Origin: Hoeflea phototrophica DFL-43
GTDB lineage: Bacteria; Pseudomonadota; Alphaproteobacteria; Rhizobiales; Rhizobiaceae
Assembly (NCBI RefSeq): GCF_000154705.2
Contig: NZ_CM002917.1
Coordinates: forward strand, 1,568,461 to 1,632,460
Direction of reading: 5' to 3'
DNA length: 64,000 bases
A program made the position numbers and the translations under genes. Under the pieces are notes generated by a model that ran no database searches, was not told the DNA's origin, and worked only from the letters and a program-made list of their open reading frames with translations. Shown in pieces: positions 8,256-17,632 of this stretch (its first letter is position 1; each line of letters begins with the position of its first letter).

Positions 8256-9347
8256 ATGATGAGTACGCGCATAACATCAAAAATTCGGAAGCTTCTCCGC
8301 AATGAGAATGGCAACTTCGCCTTGATTGCGGCGGCTGCGGTGCCGGTTCTGTTTATGGCGGGTAGCCTGGCGGTCGACACCACCAATGCGATGTCGATGA
8401 AGGTGCGGCTTCAGAATGCGGTTGACAGTGCAGCGCTCGCTACTGCGGCACGGCTTTCTGAGGAGGAAAATCTCACCGCAGCGCAGGCCCAGGCATTTGC
8501 ACTGAAATTCGTCAACGGTCAGGTGAAGGAAGATTTTGGCGCATTTAACGGGTTTTCAGTCACCCCCACCGTGAACATCGATCCGGTCGAAACCGGTGGA
8601 CGCACGGTCTGGAAAGTGGCCGTTTCCATGGAGGGTAGCCAGAGCCTGACACCGATGGCACGCATAATGGGCAAGGACAAGCTGACCGTTAGTGTGGTTG
8701 GCAAGTCCGAGAGTGCAGGAGAGGCGCAAGGTGCCTTTTCCATGGCTCTGGTGCTTGACCGGTCCGGGTCGATGGACTGGAATTTGAATGGCCAGAAAAA
8801 GATCAATGTTCTCAAGACCGCTGTCGGCGGTCTGATCGAGCAGTTCGAGGAAGCAGATCCAGAGCGCAAATATGTTCGCCTTGGTGCGTCGAGCTACAAT
8901 TCGAAACTGACCGGAAGCACAAAGCTGAGATGGAACCCTGGCAAGACCAAGGAGTTCGTTGATGCTTTGCCGGCTTCCGGCGGCACTGACTCAACTGATG
9001 CCTTCGACTGGGCATATACAGCAGTGACCCACAAACGCGAAAATAACACGCATGATGCAAAATCGGGTCAGGTACCAAAAAAATTCATCGTCTTTATGAC
9101 TGACGGTGACAACAACTACAGCTCGGCTGACAGCTCGACAAAGCATCTTTGCGATGACGCCAAGGATGACGGTATCGAAGTCTACACTGTAGCGTTTGCT
9201 GCGCCCAATCGTGGAAAGCAATTGCTGTCCTATTGCGCCTCCACCGAAGAACACTTCTTCGACGCGCAAAACAGCGCCCAGCTTATCGAGGCGTTCAAGA
9301 ACATCGGCTACGCCGCATCTAAGGTGGTTTCGCGCCTGACCGAGTAA
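8256..9347 (+). CDS. TadE/TadG-like protein with von Willebrand factor A domain
   Basis: A 363-residue protein. The N-terminal stretch GNFALIAAAAVPVLFMAGSL (about 20-39) is the hydrophobic TadE/G-like segment. A von Willebrand A domain fills the C-terminal half, with the metal site DRSGSM at 168-173 and MTDGDN at 281-286. Family members are secreted or envelope-anchored and associated with Flp/Tad pili. No tad ATPase, secretin or prepilin peptidase is nearby, so this looks like an orphan envelope or adhesion protein. Confidence 0.88.
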   Translation: MMSTRITSKIRKLLRNENGNFALIAAAAVPVLFMAGSLAVDTTNAMSMKVRLQNAVDSAALATAARLSEEENLTAAQAQAFALKFVNGQVKEDFGAFNGFSVTPTVNIDPVETGGRTVWKVAVSMEGSQSLTPMARIMGKDKLTVSVVGKSESAGEAQGAFSMALVLDRSGSMDWNLNGQKKINVLKTAVGGLIEQFEEADPERKYVRLGASSYNSKLTGSTKLRWNPGKTKEFVDALPASGGTDSTDAFDWAYTAVTHKRENNTHDAKSGQVPKKFIVFMTDGDNNYSSADSSTKHLCDDAKDDGIEVYTVAFAAPNRGKQLLSYCASTEEHFFDAQNSAQLIEAFKNIGYAASKVVSRLTE

Positions 9348-9387
9348 ACAGACAAACAAAGCGGGCGACGGACGAGAACCTCGCGCG

Positions 9388-10311
9388 CTACTCCCAGCCG
9401 TTGGATTTGGCAGGCAGGGCTTTGAGATAGGCAGCGATCGCATCCCGGTCGCTGCCTTCCAGTTTTTCCATGTTCTTTTGGACATCCACCATTGAGCCGC
9501 CGACGCTGTCGAAGTCCGGTGTGAAACCGCTTTCGAGATAGTAGGCAATGTCGGAGGCGCTCCAGTCGCCGACGGGTTTTCCGCCCGGGGTGATGTTGGG
9601 GATTACCCCTTCGCCATCAGGATTGTGTGCGCCCGCCATCCATTGACCCGGCACAAAGCCGCCTATCAGGTTGCGCGGCGTGTGGCACTCTCCGCAATGG
9701 CCCGGGCCTTCAACCAGATATTGCCCGCGCTCAAGCTCCGGAGTGCTGCTGGCAAGGGTTACCTGTGGCGCGTCGGTAAAGAACAGCAGCTTCCAGCCGC
9801 CGAGCGAGCGACGGATGTTGAACGGAAATCCGATCTCGTGGGGAAGCGACGCAATGTCGCTTGCCGGCAGCGTCTTTAAAAATGCAAACAGATCGGCGAT
9901 GTCCTGGTCGGTCATCCGGGTGTAGGAGCCATAGGGGAACGCCGGGTAGTAGTGGCTGCCATCCGGAGAAACGCCCTTCAGCATCGCATTGGCGAAGTCT
10001 TCGAGCGCCCATTGCCCGATTCCGGCTTGCGGGTCGGGGGAGATGTTGGGCCCTATGAAGGTGCCGAAATCGCTTTCCAGCCGGACACCTCCAGAAAGCA
10101 CCAGTTTGGCGTCACCCTCCGAACCAGGCGCGGCATGGCAAGATGCGCAGCCGCCTGCCCAGAAAAGGATCTCGCCGGCCTCGGCACTGGCCTCAAGCCC
10201 GCTGATCGCCGCAAGGCGTTCATCATCCAGTGGCTTAGGCGCGGTCAGCACATAAGCAACACCCGCGCCGGCCACGGCCAGAACTGAAATACCGGACACC
10301 ACCCGTTTCAT
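9388..10311 (-). CDS. Dihaem c-type cytochrome
   Basis: A 307-residue protein with an N-terminal signal anchor (about 5-24) and two haem-binding sites: CASCH at 55-59 and CGECH at 206-210. The layout resembles the cytochrome c subunits of membrane dehydrogenases (gluconate, aldehyde or alcohol type). It lies 40 bp downstream of a cytochrome c' gene on the same strand, suggesting one periplasmic electron-transfer operon. No dehydrogenase subunit adjoins it, so its electron donor is unknown. Confidence 0.88.
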   Translation of the reverse strand: MKRVVSGISVLAVAGAGVAYVLTAPKPLDDERLAAISGLEASAEAGEILFWAGGCASCHAAPGSEGDAKLVLSGGVRLESDFGTFIGPNISPDPQAGIGQWALEDFANAMLKGVSPDGSHYYPAFPYGSYTRMTDQDIADLFAFLKTLPASDIASLPHEIGFPFNIRRSLGGWKLLFFTDAPQVTLASSTPELERGQYLVEGPGHCGECHTPRNLIGGFVPGQWMAGAHNPDGEGVIPNITPGGKPVGDWSASDIAYYLESGFTPDFDSVGGSMVDVQKNMEKLEGSDRDAIAAYLKALPAKSNGWE

Positions 10312-10351
10312 CGGCGGTGTCCGGCATGCGTTTCAAAACTGGAAGGTGTCA

Positions 10352-10798
10352 TCAGCTCTTTTTGAGGCGATAGACTTCGTGGCAGGCGCCACAGTTTTGG
10401 GTGATCGGTCCGAAGACGGCCTTGAGCGCGTCGAGATCGGCGGGAGCGGCTGCAACGCCGGCGTCAGCGGATGCCTTGAATTTGGCGACGGCCGCGTCAA
10501 AACCCGCACGGTCTGACCAGATCGCAGGCGCAGCTTCGGTTTCCATTCCGGTTTCCGATCCTTCGGGGAAGAAATCGCCATAGGTTGCGGCCACTTCGCT
10601 CATCGTGGTCAGTGCTGCAAGTGCTGCGGCAGCATCAAAATCAACTTCGCCCTTGACCATCTTGGCCATGGCACCGGTGGCACCGCCAACCTTTTTCATC
10701 ATTTCCTGGCGAACCACCTGAGGTTCATCTGCAGCGATGACAGGCGAAAGTCCCGCAGCACCGATAATGGCTGCAGCAAATACGACGCGAATTTTCAT
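10352..10798 (-). CDS. Cytochrome c'
   Basis: A 148-residue periplasmic protein: a signal peptide ending around residue 23, a helical bundle and a C-terminal haem site CGACH at 136-140. The single C-terminal CxxCH in a four-helix protein is the hallmark of class II cytochrome c', which binds NO and other gases. The start at 10798 has GGAG upstream; the longer in-frame reading begins inside the ribosome-binding region. It leads into the dihaem cytochrome gene. Confidence 0.92.
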   Translation of the reverse strand: MKIRVVFAAAIIGAAGLSPVIAADEPQVVRQEMMKKVGGATGAMAKMVKGEVDFDAAAALAALTTMSEVAATYGDFFPEGSETGMETEAAPAIWSDRAGFDAAVAKFKASADAGVAAAPADLDALKAVFGPITQNCGACHEVYRLKKS

Positions 10799-10930
10799 GC
10801 GGTCTCTCCTCGGAGGCAATTTGATCACTATGCTGTTCGGCCCCGGTTTATGATTACATGCTGATCATGGCAGGGAAGACAAAAGATTGTGAACACTGTG
10901 TTGTCGAATACGCTAATATAAACACTTGCC

Positions 10931-10962
10931 AAAAAGAAAACCCGGCGCATCAGGCGCCGGGT
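10931..10962 (-). terminator. Rho-independent terminator of sodB
   Basis: The arms ACCCGGCGC (10940-10948) and GCGCCGGGT (10954-10962) form a 9-bp stem with a 5-base loop. Read on the minus strand it is followed by TTTTCTTTTT, just downstream of the sodB stop. Confidence 0.85.
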
Positions 10963-10984
10963 CCATGGTCCTGAACAGTGGGGT

Positions 10985-11587
10985 TCAGGAAGCCGCATCG
11001 TAGAGTTCGGCGACATAATCCCAGTTGATCATGTTGTCGATGAAGGCCTCGAGATACTTCGGACGCGCATTGCGGTAATCGATGTAGTAGCTGTGCTCCC
11101 AGACATCGCAGCCCAGAACCGGCGTTGCGCCGTGCATCAGCGGGTTCTCGCCGTTTGGCGTCTTCATCACTTCGAGCTTGCCGTTCTTCACGGCAAGCCA
11201 TGCCCAGCCCGAGCCGAACTGGCCGACGCCGGCCGCAATGAAGTCGGCGCGGAACTTGTCAAAACCGCCGAGATCCGACGCGATCGCCTTTTCGAGTGCG
11301 CCCGGCATCTTGGAGCCGCCGCCGCCCTTCTTCATCCAGTTCCAGAAGTGCATGTGGTTGTAGTGCTGGCCGACATTGTTGATCAGCCCCGCATTGTTTT
11401 CGGCGAACGCTGCCTTGCAGATCTCCTCGATCGACTTGCCCGCATGCGCGCTGCCTTCGAGAAGCTCGTTGCCCTTGGTCACATAGGCCTGATGGTGCTT
11501 GTCGTGGTGGAATTCCAGCGTCTCGCGCGACATGTAGGGGGCGAGGGCGTCGTAATCATAGGGCAGGGCCGGAAGCTCAAGAGCCAT
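10985..11587 (-). CDS. sodB: Superoxide dismutase (Fe/Mn family)
   Basis: A 200-residue protein of full family length, which disproportionates superoxide to oxygen and peroxide. The metal ligands align as His27, His78, Asp161 and His165 (in DVWEHSYYIDYRNARP). Metal preference cannot be settled by eye; rhizobial enzymes of this type may use Fe or Mn. No signal peptide is present, so it is cytosolic. AGGAGA before ATG 11587 fixes the start. It is monocistronic with its own terminator. Confidence 0.95.
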   Translation of the reverse strand: MALELPALPYDYDALAPYMSRETLEFHHDKHHQAYVTKGNELLEGSAHAGKSIEEICKAAFAENNAGLINNVGQHYNHMHFWNWMKKGGGGSKMPGALEKAIASDLGGFDKFRADFIAAGVGQFGSGWAWLAVKNGKLEVMKTPNGENPLMHGATPVLGCDVWEHSYYIDYRNARPKYLEAFIDNMINWDYVAELYDAAS

Positions 11588-11791
11588 GGGGTCTCTCCTG
11601 TAAAATTGAAATGAACACGGACCTTGGCCCGCAGCATTGCCAGAACATAGGGGCGCGGTCACATCCTCGCAACGGGCAGAGCCGAAAAAGGTTTCTCCCG
11701 CACCGGCTTTTCAGTCGATAAACATGCCGTGCCATAAATCCGCTGACGCTCTCGCCAGCAGGTCCAGGTTTTGTTCAGCGCTCAACCCCAC

Positions 11792-12415
11792 TCAGCGCTC
11801 GGCAAGCGCCAGCCGCACGCCCATCAGCGCGAAGGCGGAGGCAAAGCCGCGTGTGAGCCAGCCCACCACCTTTGGCCGCGACATCACATGGGTGCGCGCC
11901 TGTGACGCCAGCAGCCCGTAAAGCGCGAAGACGATAAAGGTCAGTGCCATGAATACGCCTGCCAGCCCAAGCATCTCGGCCGTTGCGCCAACAGCATTGG
12001 GATCGACGAATTGCGGCATGAAGGCGAAGAAGAACAATGTGAGCTTGGGATTGAGCACGTTGATCAGAACGCCCGCCCCGACAATCCGCATGGGCCGCGC
12101 TGCCGGGGGCGCATTCTTGGCGGACACATCAATCGCGCCACCCGCCGAGTCGCGCCACATCTGCCAGGCCATGTAGAACAGGTAGATCACGCCGAGATAT
12201 TTGAGCGTCTGGAACGCCAGTGCGCTGGTGTGCATGAGCGCAGCCAGCCCCAGAACCGATGCCGTGACATGCGGCACGATGCCCAGTGTGCACCCCAATG
12301 CCGCCAGCACAGCCGCCCGCGCGCCCCGCGTCAGCCCCGCTGCCAGCGTGTAGATCACTCCCGTACCAGGCAGCAGCACAACAATGAGCGTGGTGACCAT
12401 AAACTCGACCGACAT
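11792..12415 (-). CDS. LysE/RhtB-family amino-acid exporter
   Basis: A 207-residue inner-membrane protein with six hydrophobic segments and the LysE-family features PGTGVIYTLAAGLTRG near the N-terminus and NVLNPKLTLFFFAFMPQF in the middle. Members export amino acids or their derivatives; the substrate is unknown here. ATG 12415 has GGAG nine bases upstream. It stands alone on its strand. Confidence 0.9.
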   Translation of the reverse strand: MSVEFMVTTLIVVLLPGTGVIYTLAAGLTRGARAAVLAALGCTLGIVPHVTASVLGLAALMHTSALAFQTLKYLGVIYLFYMAWQMWRDSAGGAIDVSAKNAPPAARPMRIVGAGVLINVLNPKLTLFFFAFMPQFVDPNAVGATAEMLGLAGVFMALTFIVFALYGLLASQARTHVMSRPKVVGWLTRGFASAFALMGVRLALAER

Positions 12416-12740
12416 GAAACGTGACTCCAAAGGGGGACAGTCACTCAAAAGTGGCTCGGTGAGGCGATTGATGTCAATCTTTGGACACTGATAATCTTGT
12501 CGACCTCATGCCGTTGGCGTTGGGTGCCAGCAGCTTTTTCGCGGCCTGATCCTGGCAGGAAAGAGTGTCCCGCGGTAAATCATCTCTGTTGCCCTGCAGT
12601 CACTAAGAGCCAGCAGAACCCGATAGACAAATTTTGTATTTACCATGAAACCGATAAATCCGACCCAACACACTTCAGCAACAGAATCTTGTGCGTGTTT
12701 CACGGAATATTAGAACAAGAACATAAATAATAGGGTTTCA
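12416..12740. other. Intergenic region without a recognised gene
   Basis: These 325 bp lie between the divergent LysE exporter and GGDEF-EAL genes. Short frames here show no ribosome site or family resemblance. The last 120 bp are AT-rich and probably hold the promoter of the GGDEF-EAL gene. Confidence 0.4.
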
Positions 12741-14759
12741 GTGCAAAATCGAATGCCGCAAAGATCGGATATTGCCATGAAACCCGCTCGGAACACACAA
12801 CTTGCTGTAGCGTTGGTCTGTCTGACCGGATTGGCGGTCACCATGCTGACCTTTTGGATGGATCATTTTTCCAAGGCAACAGTCCAGGTGCAAGCCGAAA
12901 TGAGCGCTGCCAACTGGATTGCTGGCTTTGAGCGGAGTGTCCCGGATCTTGATCAGCTTCTTCTCGGTGAACCCATATCTTCCGAACAGAGGCAGTCGAT
13001 CGAAACCACGATGCTCGGTTCCTCTGTATTCGGTGTGCAGATTTTTGATGCCGCCGGCAAGAAACTGTTCGACAGTTCGCTGCCGGGTCTCGGCATTCCG
13101 CAAGAACACGGCCTCAATTTTCGCGCAGCTCAAGTGGCGAGAACAGGGACAACTGATCTGTCGGTCGAAGCCGGCGATGTCAGCCTCGGCGAACCGGAGA
13201 GTTATGCCGAAGCATATATGGCGTTTTACGGCGGACGGCCACAGCCGATTGGATCTGTGGAATTGTATGTTGACGTTAGCGGGTCAGTAGCCGCTTTGAG
13301 CCAGAAATTCGGGTGGGTCGGCGCCTTTGCGATCGCTGCGACTCTGCTTGTCCTGGTGGTGCCGGGCCTGGCCGTCGTCAAGCAGCAGGAGAGTTTGAAA
13401 GAGCGGGACAGGAAAATGAGCGAGATGGCTCGGACCGATGCCCTCACCGGTCTGTTAAACCGGCGTGGTGTTGATCAGGAACTGGCCGCGCTGCCGAGCT
13501 CCTTGGGGCTGGACGACAGGGCATGGCTCCTGCAGATCGATCTCGACAAGTTCAAGCCTGTCAATGATGTTCTCGGACATCAGGTCGGCGATGAGTTGCT
13601 TGCCAGGCTGGCTCGCCGCTTGCGCTACGCGGCGGGGCCTGATGCAATTGTTGGCCGTACAGGTGGCGATGAATTTCTGGTGTGTCTGAAAACGCAGGCC
13701 CCGGAAAAACAAGTGTTTGCCAGGATTGAGCGCCTGCGGCTGAGTCTGCTCAGGCCGATCAGGATTGATGGCAATGACTGCTGTGTGGGTGCCAGCATTG
13801 GTGCCGTCGGCTGGTCAAGGTCCGAAGGTTGGGATGTCATCGAAGCGGTCCGGTATGCCGATGTTGCCTTGCAGAAGGCCAAGGAAGGAGGACGCAACAA
13901 GGTCGTGATGTTTGAGCCTTCAATGCAGGATCGGGTCTTGCATGATGCGAAAATCGCTGAAGACGTCACGTTGGGGCTGTCTCGCAACGAGTTTACCGCG
14001 TATTTTCAACCGATCGTCGACGCAGGTTCCGAACAGGTTGTTGGGTTTGAGGCGCTGGCACGATGGACGCATCCCGAACGAGGTCTGCTGCTGCCTGGAG
14101 ATTTCATGCAGGCATCGGAAAAAGCGGGACTCGTTCCGGCGATCGACCAGGTCATTCTGCGAGACGCTATCGCGTTTGCGAAGCAACTCAAGGCTGCTGG
14201 CCGCGAGGATCTGCAGGTCAGTATCAATCTGTCAGGTATCCGCCTCAAGGAACAGGAGACGGTCGATGAATTTGTCTGGCAACTTGCGGCGAATGATCTG
14301 CAGCCATCCCAATTCCGGCTCGAACTTCTCGAGTCCATTCTGCTCGACGACAGATCGGACAATGCAACTGACATTCTAAAGCGCTTTCATCATCTCGGCT
14401 TCAAGATTGATCTGGATGATTTTGGAACGGGCCATGCAGCCATAGCCAGCCTTCACCGCTATCCGATCGACCGCATCAAGATCGACCGTAGCCTGATTTC
14501 AGGTATTGGGAGTGATCCGCAGCTTGCAATTCTGACCGAAGCGGTGGCCGCTCTTGGATACAGGTTTGGTGTCGAGGTTCTGGCCGAAGGGATTGAACGC
14601 CAGGATGAGTTGGACATCGTGCGGAAAATGAAGGTTGGTGCGATCCAGGGCTTCCTGTTTTCCAAGGCAAAGCCTGCACACGAGTGCCTCGACCAGCTTG
14701 CTGCCGACACAGGTGCACAATCCGTGCCCGCGCCGTCCATCCGGGCCCTGTCCGCCTGA
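12741..14759 (+). CDS. Membrane-anchored GGDEF-EAL c-di-GMP enzyme
   Basis: A 672-residue protein: a helix at about 20-40, a periplasmic sensor region of about 150 residues, a second helix near 195-215, a GGDEF domain and an EAL domain. The GGDEF signature is intact (308-312), but no RxxD inhibitory site precedes it. The EAL domain keeps EAL (437-439), the DDFGTG loop, KIDRSLI and the late Glu in LAEGIE, so phosphodiesterase activity is likely. The start is uncertain: GTG 12741 has AGGG upstream, while ATG 12777 (MKPARN) would start just before the first helix. Confidence 0.93.
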   Translation: MQNRMPQRSDIAMKPARNTQLAVALVCLTGLAVTMLTFWMDHFSKATVQVQAEMSAANWIAGFERSVPDLDQLLLGEPISSEQRQSIETTMLGSSVFGVQIFDAAGKKLFDSSLPGLGIPQEHGLNFRAAQVARTGTTDLSVEAGDVSLGEPESYAEAYMAFYGGRPQPIGSVELYVDVSGSVAALSQKFGWVGAFAIAATLLVLVVPGLAVVKQQESLKERDRKMSEMARTDALTGLLNRRGVDQELAALPSSLGLDDRAWLLQIDLDKFKPVNDVLGHQVGDELLARLARRLRYAAGPDAIVGRTGGDEFLVCLKTQAPEKQVFARIERLRLSLLRPIRIDGNDCCVGASIGAVGWSRSEGWDVIEAVRYADVALQKAKEGGRNKVVMFEPSMQDRVLHDAKIAEDVTLGLSRNEFTAYFQPIVDAGSEQVVGFEALARWTHPERGLLLPGDFMQASEKAGLVPAIDQVILRDAIAFAKQLKAAGREDLQVSINLSGIRLKEQETVDEFVWQLAANDLQPSQFRLELLESILLDDRSDNATDILKRFHHLGFKIDLDDFGTGHAAIASLHRYPIDRIKIDRSLISGIGSDPQLAILTEAVAALGYRFGVEVLAEGIERQDELDIVRKMKVGAIQGFLFSKAKPAHECLDQLAADTGAQSVPAPSIRALSA

Positions 14760-14808
14760 GGCTCGATCGTGACGAACAGGCAGCGTCGCCCGGTCGGCAG
14801 ATGAAACG

Positions 14809-15477
14809 TCAGACGACAATGTCCACCGTGGTTTCCGGTCCCTCAGGGCTATCGCTGAACACCATGCTCACCTTGGCCTTTTCGGTGTCAGACATCCTAT
14901 TGAACAGCCGGTCGCGAGTGTTGCCCGGGTGGTCTGCGAGATAGAACTGCGTGGTGAGCAGCTCGCGCTCGCCGTCAAACAATTTGACATGGATATGCGG
15001 CGTGCGTCCGGGATAGACCGTCGGCTTGATGGTGCGAAAACGGTAGCTGCCATCAGCACCGGTGATGTCATGGCCAAACCCCTGGAAGCCGGTGTCATAC
15101 TCCACGTTGCGGCTGTCGCCGGGATGCATGTATTTGCCGTTGACGTCACATTGCCAGATTTCAACCCGCAGGCCTTCGCGTGGAGCGCCATCAGCATCGA
15201 GCACCCGGCCTTTGAGCGTGATCACTTCACCGCCGGCCTCTTCGACCAGACCCATAACCTTGACCAGGTCATTGTCCACATCGGCCATGCGCATCGATGG
15301 TGTCGGATAGAAAGGGCCTTCGGTGGCGCTCGGCGTCGTGTTGGCAGCGGCCGCCGGCGTGCCGAACAGCCCGGCACGGAGCCCGGCCAGGCCGCCAAGT
15401 CCGGCGAGCGCCCCCAGGCCCGTGAGCGCAAGGGCGCGGCGGATCAATCCACGGCGGTTCAGGCTTGGTGTTGTCAT
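14809..15477 (-). CDS. Tat-exported intradiol dioxygenase-like protein
   Basis: A 222-residue protein with a twin-arginine signal (NRRGLIRRALAL, then a Gly/Ala/Leu helix). The iron ligands of the protocatechuate/catechol intradiol fold are recognisable: Tyr116 in GKYMHPGD, Tyr155 in TVYPG, and His161 and His163 in RTPHIHVKL. Family enzymes cleave catechol rings between the hydroxyls; exported members of this type are poorly characterised. The start at 15477 removes an N-terminal extension lacking signal features. It lies 73 bp downstream of the TIGR03808 gene on the same strand. Confidence 0.88.
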   Translation of the reverse strand: MTTPSLNRRGLIRRALALTGLGALAGLGGLAGLRAGLFGTPAAAANTTPSATEGPFYPTPSMRMADVDNDLVKVMGLVEEAGGEVITLKGRVLDADGAPREGLRVEIWQCDVNGKYMHPGDSRNVEYDTGFQGFGHDITGADGSYRFRTIKPTVYPGRTPHIHVKLFDGERELLTTQFYLADHPGNTRDRLFNRMSDTEKAKVSMVFSDSPEGPETTVDIVV

Positions 15478-15550
15478 CCGGGCGATCTTTCCAACTGGTT
15501 GCGATGTACCGGAACTATGATGTAGATGGGGCAATTCAAGGGCAAAGCCC

Positions 15551-16966
15551 TCATGCCACGGCATTCCGCTCCACCGTCAGATGCTTGAAGCGCCCCGCGC
15601 CAACCTTTGTCAGATCCTTGGTCACCACCTCGTTCCAGCGGCAACCGATCACAGCCCCCCCCGGGATGTCATCGAACATGTTGCCCGAGATCAGTGCAGC
15701 CCCCGCGCCCTCGACCACGGAGACGGCGACGCCGGCGCCGGAGGCGCGGATCGTGTTGCCGGTGAAATTGACCGCCCTGAGGAACGGCCCCCAGCCCATC
15801 AGCACGCCCCATTTGGGCGCGCCCTCGATGACGTTACCGCTGATTGCCGCATCGGCCTCGATCGCCAAGCCGATGCCGAACCCGGCATATTCGGCCGGGT
15901 AGGGGCCCTGAGTGGTCAGGTTGCGGATGATGTTGCCTGTGACGGCTGCAAGTCGGCCGCCTTCGTTGAAATTGGCGACCGAGATGCCCACCGTGCCGCC
16001 ATCGACCAGGTTGGATGCAATCACCGCACCCTCAAACGAAAACTCCGCATAAATCGCGGTTTCGCCGGAGCGGATCGCCTGGTTGGAGGTGATCTGGATG
16101 TTGCTGGCCGAATTGGCGCGGATCGCTGAGAACGCGCAATCGGAGACGTGGTTGTCCGTCACCATCACATTGCCGGCGCGGAAGATATTGATGCCGTTGC
16201 CATTCTGTCCGGTGCCGCCGGCCCGTGCCGCAATCCGCATCACCCTGTTGCGCGCAACAATGGTGGCGTCCTCGCCCACCGACCAGCGATGCACCAGTAT
16301 GCCGCCATTGGCGCAGTCGCGCACCACATTGTCGGTGATCGAAAGGCCGCGGCTTTCCACCGCATAAAGCCCCGAGAGGCCTGCGCCGGAAATCTCCGAG
16401 CGGCTGATGCGGCCACCCGAGGCCTCGAGCGTCAGCCCGTAGCCGGAGGAGCCCGAAAGTTCCATATCCTCGATCGTCGCCTCGGCCACGCCGCGAAGAT
16501 GGATCAGACCGGTCACATACTCGCCCAGCCGCTGGTTGGCGCCATCAAAGGTGAATCCCGAAAGCTCGATCCGGCTTGCGCCCTCGGCCAGCATGCCATG
16601 GCCGCGGCCGCCATAGACCAGCCGTGTGGCGCCCGGGACGCCGATGATCCGTGCGCCATCGGGCAGATCGATGTTGGACACCACGAAGGTGCCCGGCGGC
16701 AGCCTGAGGATCCGGCCTGCGCGCGCCGCGTCATTGATCGCGTTCTGGAAGCGCCGGCTCTGATCGTCCGCCACATCCGGCAGAAGCCCTGCGAGATCGG
16801 CGTCATGGCCGCCGCGCAGATCGACACGGGAGAACGACAGCTCGGTACCCCGCGCCGGCGCTGTTGCCACAAGCGGCAACATGCCCGCAGTGCCTGCGGT
16901 GACAAGGCTGCCGGTCAGCCCTGCAAGCAGCGCCCGGCGGTTCATTCTGGAACGGATCTTGCTCAT
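15551..16966 (-). CDS. TIGR03808 Tat-translocated right-handed beta-helix protein
   Basis: A 471-residue protein with an N-terminal MNRRALLAGLTGSLV twin-arginine signal. A long array of beta-helix repeats follows, recognisable by recurring N-x-I/V-x-x-x and G-I/V-x-V patterns from about 90 to 450. It matches the rhizobial TIGR03808 family (Tat-translocated repeat protein of unknown role); such parallel beta-helices often act on polysaccharide. Two starts are possible, ATG 16966 or ATG 16945, neither with a strong ribosome site. Confidence 0.88.
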   Translation of the reverse strand: MSKIRSRMNRRALLAGLTGSLVTAGTAGMLPLVATAPARGTELSFSRVDLRGGHDADLAGLLPDVADDQSRRFQNAINDAARAGRILRLPPGTFVVSNIDLPDGARIIGVPGATRLVYGGRGHGMLAEGASRIELSGFTFDGANQRLGEYVTGLIHLRGVAEATIEDMELSGSSGYGLTLEASGGRISRSEISGAGLSGLYAVESRGLSITDNVVRDCANGGILVHRWSVGEDATIVARNRVMRIAARAGGTGQNGNGINIFRAGNVMVTDNHVSDCAFSAIRANSASNIQITSNQAIRSGETAIYAEFSFEGAVIASNLVDGGTVGISVANFNEGGRLAAVTGNIIRNLTTQGPYPAEYAGFGIGLAIEADAAISGNVIEGAPKWGVLMGWGPFLRAVNFTGNTIRASGAGVAVSVVEGAGAALISGNMFDDIPGGAVIGCRWNEVVTKDLTKVGAGRFKHLTVERNAVA

Positions 16967-17266
16967 GCCAAGAACTGTGCACAAAGCATGCCAGCAGCAA
17001 CTGTCCCGTTCTGGCACAGCGCCGATGATCGCTGACTGTCTGCGGCGATGAAACAGCTCCTGCTGGCAGGCGCTGCAGTCCGGCCCGGTGAGCTATCGTT
17101 CTTTGCCTCGCCTGTGAGGAAAGAAAAATGATGCTCTGTCCCTCCAGGATGCAGAAAACTGCATTTCTATTGAGACAGATCAATAGATAGCCACGACAGC
17201 TGGTCTAGGTTGCGCGTCAGGGATACGCCGCCGTTGGGGCGCGGCGTCCAGAGACTGGAGGCAGGC

Positions 17267-17461
17267 ATGCTGAAACTCGTGGCAATTGTCTACATCATGG
17301 TTGGCAGCATGCTGGCTGGCAGTGTCGTCGTTGCGGCGCTGACGCTGGATCGCATGGATGCGCTCTCGATTTCGCTTGCCGCGCTGATTGGCGCGATCGT
17401 CGCTATACCGGTATCCTGGCTGATCGCCAAAAAACTGGACAAAGCCATCCGCCCGGCCTGA
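17267..17461 (+). CDS. Small two-helix membrane protein, rhizobial conserved hypothetical
   Basis: A 64-residue protein made of two hydrophobic helices (about 3-25 and 33-52) with a basic tail KKLDKAIRP. GGAGG lies just before ATG 17267, so the in-frame upstream extension is discarded. Similar short proteins are common in rhizobia, sometimes mislabelled CTP synthetase; I know of no demonstrated function. A GC-rich hairpin follows about 50 bp after the stop. Confidence 0.75.
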   Translation: MLKLVAIVYIMVGSMLAGSVVVAALTLDRMDALSISLAALIGAIVAIPVSWLIAKKLDKAIRPA

Positions 17462-17514
17462 CGCCTGGTTTTGGGCCTTGCCGCCCGAAGCCAGTCGCGC
17501 CGGATGGGAGGAGC

Positions 17515-17547
17515 GCGGGGCGCATGACCGGGGGGTGTGCGCCCCGC
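17515..17547 (+). terminator. GC-rich hairpin after the small membrane-protein gene
   Basis: The arms GCGGGGCGCA (17515-17524) and TGCGCCCCGC (17538-17547) are a perfect 10-bp match. Only a weak T-rich tail (ATTTCTT) follows, so it may be a poor terminator or a mixed signal. Confidence 0.5.
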
Positions 17548-17569
17548 TGCATTTCTTGCAGTGGATACA

Positions 17570-17601
17570 AACAAAAGACCCGGCGGTTCGCACCGCCGGG
17601 T
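17570..17601 (-). terminator. Rho-independent terminator of the Gly/Met-rich protein gene
   Basis: The arms ACCCGGCGG (17578-17586) and CCGCCGGGT (17593-17601) form a 9-bp stem. On the minus strand it is followed by CTTTTGTTTG, just beyond the stop of the gene at 17633-17989. Confidence 0.8.
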
Positions 17602-17632
17602 TCATCAAAAGCGTTTGAAAGGGTGATGCGGT

